DNA from: Branchiostoma floridae
Lineage: Eukaryota; Chordata; Leptocardii; Amphioxiformes; Branchiostomatidae
Assembly: GCF_000003815.2 (NCBI RefSeq)
Contig: NW_023365791.1
Span: 104,257-168,256 of the forward strand
DNA length: 64,000 bases
Reading direction: 5' to 3'
Positions 57,346 to 64,000 of this stretch are shown in pieces. The notes below the pieces were generated by a model that worked only from the letters and a program-made list of their open reading frames with translations, had not been told where the DNA came from and made no database searches. Both the position numbers and the translations under genes were made by a program. How positions within the stretch are numbered: the stretch's first letter is position 1; every line of letters begins with the position of its first letter.

Positions 57346-58365
57346 CATTATTAAGAAGTCAACATGTCAGTGCCATGGTCTGGAAGATTGACCAAATGAC
57401 TGAACACATGGTATACTATGTAGAGTCTATCAACCAATACAGTATTCATTTCTTTCACATTATCTTCTCTGACTTTTGAAGATGTATATCATTAGTACAC
57501 GTTTTCGAATATTTTCAATTTAAGATACATAATTGCCAAATCTCGCAGCTTCTTTGCAGGATTTACAATATGGGCGTAAACTTTTTTAGGACACAGACAG
57601 CTGTTGATGCGCGCGTATGCGGTCTATAAAGAAAGCACGTGGGACCTAATGAAGTTTTCATTGAGTTCAACTCGAAAGCCTATAACGCTGGTAACTATCA
57701 ATCCGTTTCTCCTTTCGGTACATCGGCACCTTCCATCACCGGATCATCCATATAACGATCGATCCCTATTCATTATTTACACGTCTCCTTACCGATAGTC
57801 AATGTCCTGTGAGTCAACGGCTGATCATTAATCACCACGGGCGGGTCCGGCCATAGTTTCAAAGTGATGAATGACTTTCCTTGTTGTGCGGGTCTTTGCA
57901 TATATCCTTTCTTATTCGAGTAATGCTTTCCTGCGGATGAAAATGTTAGGAACTAGTATGAAGCCGACCCATGCCACATCTATTATTGACGTCTGTATCT
58001 GGCTGTATATGATAGACAGCTAGTGATATTGCACGGCGTATGAATCTTGTTACGTCTTCTGCGTCATTTATTTTAGTACGCCAGATGAAGAAAGGAACCA
58101 TGCAATAATGACTGGAGACCGATATTACGTTTCTGCGACGAAACCTTGGTCGTTTTATTTGCTTCAAGACAAAAGCACTGTGACACTGCACTCAAGTTAG
58201 TACCTTATTTCAACAGTGCCACATACAATGAACAACGATAAACTTCATAAATTTAGCAATAATGCTAACAATGAATGAAGAAATGGAACAAAAATATGGT
58301 GCGCAAACGTCCCCGTGTAACCGTTTATGTAATAATTTGAAGATGCTGTAAAATGTAAAGGTACT
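57346..58365. other. No gene recognised
   Basis: Mixed composition with short frames only. No splice-consistent coding structure found. Confidence 0.45.
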
Positions 58366-58369
58366 ATGA

Positions 58370-58483
58370 TTAAAAGACAACAAAATAAAGTGTAAAAAAA
58401 ATGGTACTTTCTCTCTGAAATTCGTTAAGTTCGTCAAACTTTTGGTCATTCCGCGGTTGCATCCTGTTGTGGAAAGGGGGTAT
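58370..58483. repeat. Truncated copy of the GACAACAAAAnACA element family
   Basis: It contains AAGACAACAAAATAAAGTG, TTCGTTAAGTTCGTCAAACTTTTGGTCATTC and a terminal GTTGTGGAAAGGGGGTA. These match the right half of the elements at 58943 and 61983. Confidence 0.6.
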
Positions 58484-58721
58484 TAGTCGTCCGGGAGTAA
58501 TGAAATCCTCTACTTGCTTTCTGTTCAAAGAAACTTTCCTCAAAAGACTAGTAATCAAAGGTTCACAAGCGCCGCAGACGGGACGACTTCGTGTGAAATT
58601 CCCTTTGATACTTTCCCGTCACTGCAGCTTACTCCGTCTAATTCAAGCCGGCGTCGTCTTACATTTACGTGAGAACCGTTATTCAGCGATATGGAGAAGT
58701 GACTGAAACCGTTACATGTTA

Positions 58722-58759
58722 TCAAGGAGGTTGAAAAAGGGGTTTTTCAACCTCCTTGA
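58722..58759. mobile_element. 38 bp hairpin element with 5 bp duplication
   Basis: TCAAGGAGGTTGAAAAA pairs perfectly with TTTTTCAACCTCCTTGA around GGGG. The flanks are TGTTA on both sides. It has the same end as the element at 35500 but a different loop. Confidence 0.68.
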
Positions 58760-58942
58760 TGTTATCGACAAAAGTCAAGGTAATGCCTGTACCTTTAAAA
58801 GCACTGGCGAGACGCTGAATCTTTGAGCACTGAAACGTACACGGTTCTGAGAATCAGAAAACGTGATTTGAATCCTGCCAATGTTTCTCTGAAAAGACGG
58901 AACATGAAAGACCTTTCTCAACATACAAGCTATATCCTAAGG

Positions 58943-59181
58943 CCCCCTTTCCACTTGACGGCGATCGTGCTGCGCTCTCACTGCGACCTAGATAGGATAT
59001 GTGTATCCTTCGCTTTCACACAGAGTATGTTATACAAATTGTAAAAGTGTGACAGAGAAGACAACAAAACACACAATGGGTAAAAAGATTTGTTTCCTGT
59101 CTATACATTTCGTTGAGAGATATGTCAAATTTGACGTCGCAGAGAGAACGCGGTGAGATCGCCGTCCTAGTGGAAAGGGGG
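58943..59181. mobile_element. Inverted-repeat MITE, CCCCCTTTCCACT ends
   Basis: CCCCCTTTCCACTTGACGGC pairs with GCCGTCCTAGTGGAAAGGGGG, continuing through GATC. The interior has GAAGACAACAAAACACACAA. Nearly full length at 239 bp; no clean target duplication is visible. Confidence 0.78.
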
Positions 59182-59431
59182 TATAACGGAATAAAATATT
59201 CCACGATGGTTTTCGGTGTAAGATTGTTGGAATTCATTCGGAATATGTATTTTCTTTGATGCTTTTATGGAGGAAAGGAAAGACGTGGCATTACAAAGAA
59301 AGTTCACCTAAGCCTTCTATTTCTACCCAAGGAAATGGAAACATGAATCTTGAGCCTGTGTTCTAAAGGCGCCGCCAGAATACCTTTGCTGCTGGGATAC
59401 AATCACTGTCGTGACTGCCGCCGTACTACAA

Positions 59432-59826
59432 GAGTACTGTCGGCCCTTCAGACAGCGAGGAGACAGTAAATGATGTAGTGGATTTTGTAAGACTCGCGAA
59501 GGATATCGATGGACTGAAACTTTCTGCTCTCTTCACTGTGATGAATGCGTAGCGGAGAGTTTCTACGCATTCATAGATTTGCATGTTGCATTACTCTCGT
59601 TCAAGTGTCTACGTATACTGTACCCATCCTTCCAACGCCCCAAGAATATATTTCTTTTACTCTGGTATCCGTAACGACCACAAAAAAGAGACAGTACTGT
59701 CGGCCCATAAGACAGCGAGCAGACAGTAAATGATGTAGTGGATTTTGTAGGACTCGCGAAGGATATCGATGGACTGAAACTTTCTACTCTCTTCACTGTG
59801 ATGAATGTGTAGCGGAGAGTTTCTAC
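59432..59826. repeat. Tandem duplication, ~257 bp period
   Basis: A block of about 130 bases from GTACTGTCGGCCC through GCGGAGAGTTTCTAC is present at 59433-59562 and 59690-59826 with few differences. The sequence between the two copies is unique. Confidence 0.85.
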
Positions 59827-59844
59827 TCCGCAGGTTTGCCAAGG

Positions 59845-60104
59845 GCTCGATCGATGTGAGGGAATTCGTGGAGCGACAGGTCTGGTTCTGGAGAAATGTC
59901 ACATGTGTAAACCGTCACCATGCAACAAAGAGACACATTCTGATAAGAAAAGCCCCTTCACACGGGAATAGGAATGAGCCGGTATGCCGTCTGAATAAAA
60001 TTCTTTGTATATTGCTGAGAATTTGTAGAACGACAGGTGTGGTTCTGGAGAAATGTCACATGTGTAAAACGTCACCATGCAACAAAGAGACACATTTTGA
60101 TGAA
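59845..60104. repeat. Repeated GGAATGAGCCGG/GTCACATGTGTAAA segments
   Basis: TGGTTCTGGAGAAATGTCAC...CAACAAAGAGACACAT occurs at 59882-59938 and 60038-60095, and again at 61040-61097. GGAATGAGCCGGnATGCnGT recurs at 59971, 60974 and 61136. These are overlapping pieces of one element family on both sides of the LINE fragment. Confidence 0.7.
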
Positions 60105-60951
60105 TGAATGACCTTTATTGTACATTTGTGCTCAAACAAGCTAAGTACAGGTCGTAGAGCTAGTGATAAGGTACAATTTTGACAAAAAAGGTATCTTATC
60201 ATCTCTACATATGCTAATACATTCAAGTATGTACAAGTTCAACTTCTTCTCGCTTCTTAAAACAGTTATAAACATAAGGACAAATGGAATCAATTATATA
60301 TGGCTTATCTAATTGCATGAGAAATATAAATTTTTCCGTGGTATTCAAGTATCGGAAATTTGGGAACATAAGTTGTATATTTTCAAAAAGGACGTTTCTT
60401 TCGTTGTTGTATAAAGTACATTCAACAATAAAGTGACACTCATCCTCTATCTTATTCAAGTTACAGTATTGGCAGATTCTTTCTTCCAGAGGAATGTGGT
60501 TATGTCGGCCTTTTTCAATGTGGAGTCTATGTGAACTAATGCGGAGCTTTGTGATGGCTGTTCTGTGCCGAATGTTTGCAATCTTTAAGTAATTCTCGTC
60601 GTTGTAAGTAGTTTTAAGTAATCTGTATGTTCGTAATTTGTTGTTGCTGCGCATTGCTGTTACGAAAGATTGAAGGTACATATCTTTTAAACGTTGGTCG
60701 ATGGATGGAATTATTTGTGATGGATTTAGGACAGATGATATGGGAGAGTGCCAGACATAGCCAAAACCACATTCCTCTAGCGTCTTGCGGACTCCAGAAG
60801 CCCAGCATTTAGCGCCTAATGTGTCCAGTTTACGTTGACACAAAAGAGCGTCTGCTGATAGACTATCAGCTGGCACGTTCTGGCGTACTCTAATATACTG
60901 TTTGATGGCGTTAAGGGATGCTTCTAGTTGATAAGAAGGACTGCATTTTAA
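60105..60951 (-). mobile_element. 5'-truncated LINE, C-terminal end of the reverse-transcriptase ORF
   Basis: The open frame ends at 60223 and can be followed upstream to about 60951 (CSPSYQLEASLNAIKQYIR). It carries a C-terminal zinc-knuckle-like motif, CQYC...ECHFIVEC, preceded by LRISSHRLHIEKGRH. This layout is common at the end of non-LTR retrotransposon ORF2 proteins in marine invertebrates. The reverse-transcriptase domain itself is absent. The 3' end carries AATAAAGGTCATTCATTCA, a short terminal repeat seen in CR1/L2-like elements. The clade cannot be fixed from this piece. Confidence 0.75.
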
Positions 60952-61124
60952 AGGCCCCCTTCACACGAGATACGGAATGAGCCGGAATGCTGTCTGAATA
61001 AAATTCTTCGTATATTGCTGGGAATTCGTAGAGCGACAGGTGTGGTTCTGGAGAAATGTCACATGTGTAAAACGTCATTATGTAACAAAGAGACACATAT
61101 CTGATAGGAAGGACAGTATTCTTA

Positions 61125-61522
61125 AACGAGAATCGGAATGAGCCGGTATGCCGTCTGAATAAAATACTTTTGTATATTCCTGGGAATTCTTAGTATATTC
61201 TAGAAATTCTTCACTGCATTCCAGATATTTGTGCAAATTCTTGTGGCCGTCCCGAATGTTTTTGTCACGCTCAAAACTTTTGAGGTGCATTTGAGGCATT
61301 CAAAATATATTCTAGCTATTCTAACACTATCTAACTGCAGTACGACCGCATTCTAAGGCATTCAAACATTATTCGAAACAATTTGATCTCATTCGATGTA
61401 GAACCGGTCGGCCACAAGAAAGAACACAAATATCTGGAACGCAGTGAGAATTTCTAGAATATACAACGAATACCCAGGAATATACAAGAATTCTCATTCA
61501 GTCGGCATTCCGGCTCATTTCG
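61125..61522. mobile_element. ~400 bp foldback element
   Basis: AATGAGCCGGTATGCCGTCTGAAT on the left is matched by ATTCAGTCGGCATTCCGGCTCATT on the right. Inner arms AATTCTTCACTGC and GCAGTGAGAATTTC, and CAGATATTTGTGC and GCACAAATATCTG, also pair. A partial copy precedes it at 60952-61100. Confidence 0.72.
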
Positions 61523-61982
61523 CCCCTTGAAGAGGATGTGGCATGAATTTTGCAAATTCTAATCACTCCGGTTGGTTCTACTTGATTCCTGATGCTTCGG
61601 TTTCAGTGTGAAGGCCCTATAACTTCCTTTCGTATGAAAAGAAGATAGAGAGATGCTTTGTTGCTTTCTTACATGTAGATTTACATGTTGAATCACTCTC
61701 TTGTTCAAATGAGACCATAGAGAAGAGACAAAAGAAATGGTCGTTCTTCTCTATGTACGAACAGTAATTCTTCATTCTTCCTTTTGCAGAGAAACCTTTT
61801 CAAGAACCGGATACAATCCATTATCTGTAGGCACAGGTAATAAACACAACGCTGGCGCTACGTTTTCATACGCACATTAATCTCCACTGTCGTTCTGCCT
61901 CACAAAGTTTGCTTGCATCAATCTTTATTCTCTAACGTTATATAAGTCTCCTTTGCGTGATACACTTTAACTACTATGTAGG

Positions 61983-62636
61983 CCCCCTCTCTACCAGACG
62001 GCAATCGTTGAGCGACCATGCATTAACCAACATTGCATTTTTGTGACCTTTGATTTCATAATAGGAATAAGATTCAAGACGTAAAAGTATGATTTAAACG
62101 ACAACAAAACACACACACACAACGTAAAAAGTTTCTGGGGGGGGGGGGGCAGACCAAATCTATTTGTTGCTTTTCGGATTTTTCAGGAAAAGAATTGGAC
62201 CAACAGGTCGAAAAAAAATTAAGATGATTTTTTTAAAAGGTCTGAGGTGAAGATATACGACCTAAATAACCCCAAAACAACAGCCTGATGACTTGAATGG
62301 TCCGTTATATACAATGAATCCACATTTCTTTGATTGGTTACTAATGTTCTGAACAAAAGGCATTGTTTTTAGACTGAAATTATATGTGTGTGGCTCTGAA
62401 TGGCAATATTTACAGGTTTGTGATAGCAAAACCTGTATCATTTTTTTTTCTCGGGAGTTTTTCAATTATGAAATTTTTGTTTCTTTTTTGAAAATGAATA
62501 AAAAGAGGCACAAACAAATCCGAGAAGCAACAAATAAAATTGATGTGGCCTTTTCTATGAATTCGCTGAGCAATCTGTAAAATCTTTGGTCATTCGGCTG
62601 TCACAGCGGGGTCGCAGCCTCTATTGAAAAGAAGTT
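61983..62636. mobile_element. Longest copy of the GACAACAAAACACACA element family
   Basis: The left end CCCCCTCTCTACCAGACGGC with CGTTGAGCGACC pairs loosely with GGGGTCGCAGCCTCTATTGAA on the right. The core ACGACAACAAAACACACACA is at 62098. An extra ~250 bases inside, absent from other copies, may be a nested insertion. Confidence 0.6.
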
Positions 62637-62639
62637 GTA

Positions 62640-63725
62640 AGAGCCCAACGGTTCTACTGGCAACACTTCAAAATAAAGATCAACGGAGTTCAACGACTCA
62701 GCCATCAAGCGCGCCCATCAACCATCAGCCGGACAACCACAACTGACCTTTATGAAGGGACGAAACACCGTAATTGATTCCACGGAAGGCTTAAGAGATT
62801 AGGACGGTAAGACAGATAGAGCCTTTATTAAAGTGCAAGATTTGTGAGCATATTCCACACATCAGTCATAAACGCTTATACCCCCAGAGCCTCTCTATAC
62901 TAGTACATTAACGTTGTTGTTATGATGGATCTATCCGTAATAACTTATCCTACAGGGCTACGACAGGCTCAACAGTTTGTCTTCTGTCCCCGTATCGGTT
63001 TTTCCCTCTCTCTTATCAAAGAGATTGATCATACATATGAATAATAAGAGTATCCCAGCCGATTCCACGGCCTAGGCAAATGTTTGTAAGAAATCCAATT
63101 CATTTTGTTTATCGAGTATCGTATCTTTTTGATCAGGAAGAGATTTGATCTTCGAGAAACGTAATGAATTGGAATCTGATCAGAAATAGACGTTCCCGAG
63201 ACAGATGGAATTTGGTCGTTATTTTCGGGCTTTCATCACCATTTTCCACAAGACTGCTCTTTAAGTATACCACATAGAGGCTTACAACATGGTCATTTCG
63301 CGGTAGGCAGTATAGTGTGGTTATCTCTACCATTGGCAGGTTAACTGCGCGTTTAATTCATGCGCGTCTTTTTGTAGGTTTTCACCGGTTACGATTTCTT
63401 AGTACGTCAATTTACCAGTTCGGCCACTTCAGATTGCTTTAAAAGCTAGTGTCCTTTCTTTTCTAGTTCTTCTTTCTTTCGTTCTTCTGTTTTTTATGTA
63501 CTCTTTTGTTTCGTTGAAATTCTAAAGTTTCGGGGTTAAAGATTTCAGTTCAGATAGAGCAAGCCATGTCGTATCCCGTTAATATGCAAAGTACATATTA
63601 GGTCAAACTAATCTACTGTTGATCGGTTGTTATGACATCATTACGCTGAACCGACCACGGCGAGATTACATTAGACCTCTATAATTTCTTCTGTTGATCA
63701 AGCAGGGTTCACTTAATGATGTTGT
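62640..63725. other. No gene recognised
   Basis: Low-repeat sequence with short frames only. It could be regulatory DNA for a gene outside the window; nothing in the sequence proves it. Confidence 0.4.
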
Positions 63726-63731
63726 GAGTAG

Positions 63732-63978
63732 GTGATCATCAAGCTCCAAGGATAGACGAGGATACAGATTACAGCATAAACGTATTTATCAAATGTAAAA
63801 GACAATGAAAATTGTGACTTCATGAAAGAAAATGAACTTGGAAAACTGGTCTATGTGATCATCAAGCTCCAAAAATAGACGAGGATACAGAGTACAGCAT
63901 AAACTGTACTTATAAAAAGTAAAAGACAATGAAAATTGTGATTTCTTGAAAGAAAATGAACTTGAAAAACGGGCAATA
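63732..63978. repeat. Tandem duplication, ~123 bp unit
   Basis: Two copies starting GTGATCATCAAGCTCCA (63732 and 63856) are nearly identical through GAAAGAAAATGAACTTG. Differences are a few substitutions and single-base indels. Confidence 0.9.
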
Positions 63979-64000
63979 TACCTACGTACATGTATTGTTT

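Overview
The window looks like the genome of an invertebrate deuterostome, most likely a lancelet (Branchiostoma). Genes are split by many GT-AG introns. The proteome is animal-type: a mitochondrial acylcarnitine carrier, an EGF-repeat xylosyltransferase, Shisa-like receptors, a Gal-3-O-sulfotransferase and an LRR/Death-domain receptor. The intergenic DNA is packed with short inverted-repeat transposons. The lancelet assignment is inference; no species marker was tested. Three assembly gaps (N runs) are present.

Layout. 1-4.2 kb: no confident gene, one large gap. 4.25-9.2 kb (+): SLC25A20-type carnitine/acylcarnitine carrier with ten coding exons and two alternative first coding exons. 10.7-13.2 kb (+): XXYLT1-type xyloside xylosyltransferase in two coding exons. 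15.0-17.0 kb (-): a small Shisa-like protein that has lost most of its cysteine-rich domain. 17.4-24 kb: a ~213 bp satellite that changes orientation, split by a 3 kb inverted-repeat element, then a second tandem repeat. 27.2-31.2 kb (-): a full Shisa-like gene. 34.7-39.2 kb (-): a Gal-3-O-sulfotransferase-like gene with an altered cofactor loop. 41.7-43.3 kb (-) and 45.8-48.5 kb (+): two more Shisa-like genes, divergently oriented. 49.3-51.4 kb (-): an LRR receptor whose cytoplasmic tail can splice in phase to a Death-domain exon. 53-64 kb: no confident gene; transposon fragments, a LINE remnant and tandem repeats.

The four Shisa-like genes form a dispersed tandem family. They share a signal-peptide exon, Cys-rich exon, transmembrane exon and Pro/Tyr-rich tail, with conserved intron phases (1, 2, 1). 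Most tails carry PPxY motifs, which in other proteins bind WW domains.

The repeat fraction is unusually readable. At least nine two-ended hairpin elements end in variants of CTCCAAGCAGA. Seven of them are flanked by perfect or near-perfect 9 bp target duplications, which points to one Mutator-like source. hAT (8 bp duplication), PIF/Harbinger-like (TAA/TTA) and TA-duplicating elements are also present, as are 30-40 bp hairpins with 5 bp duplications.
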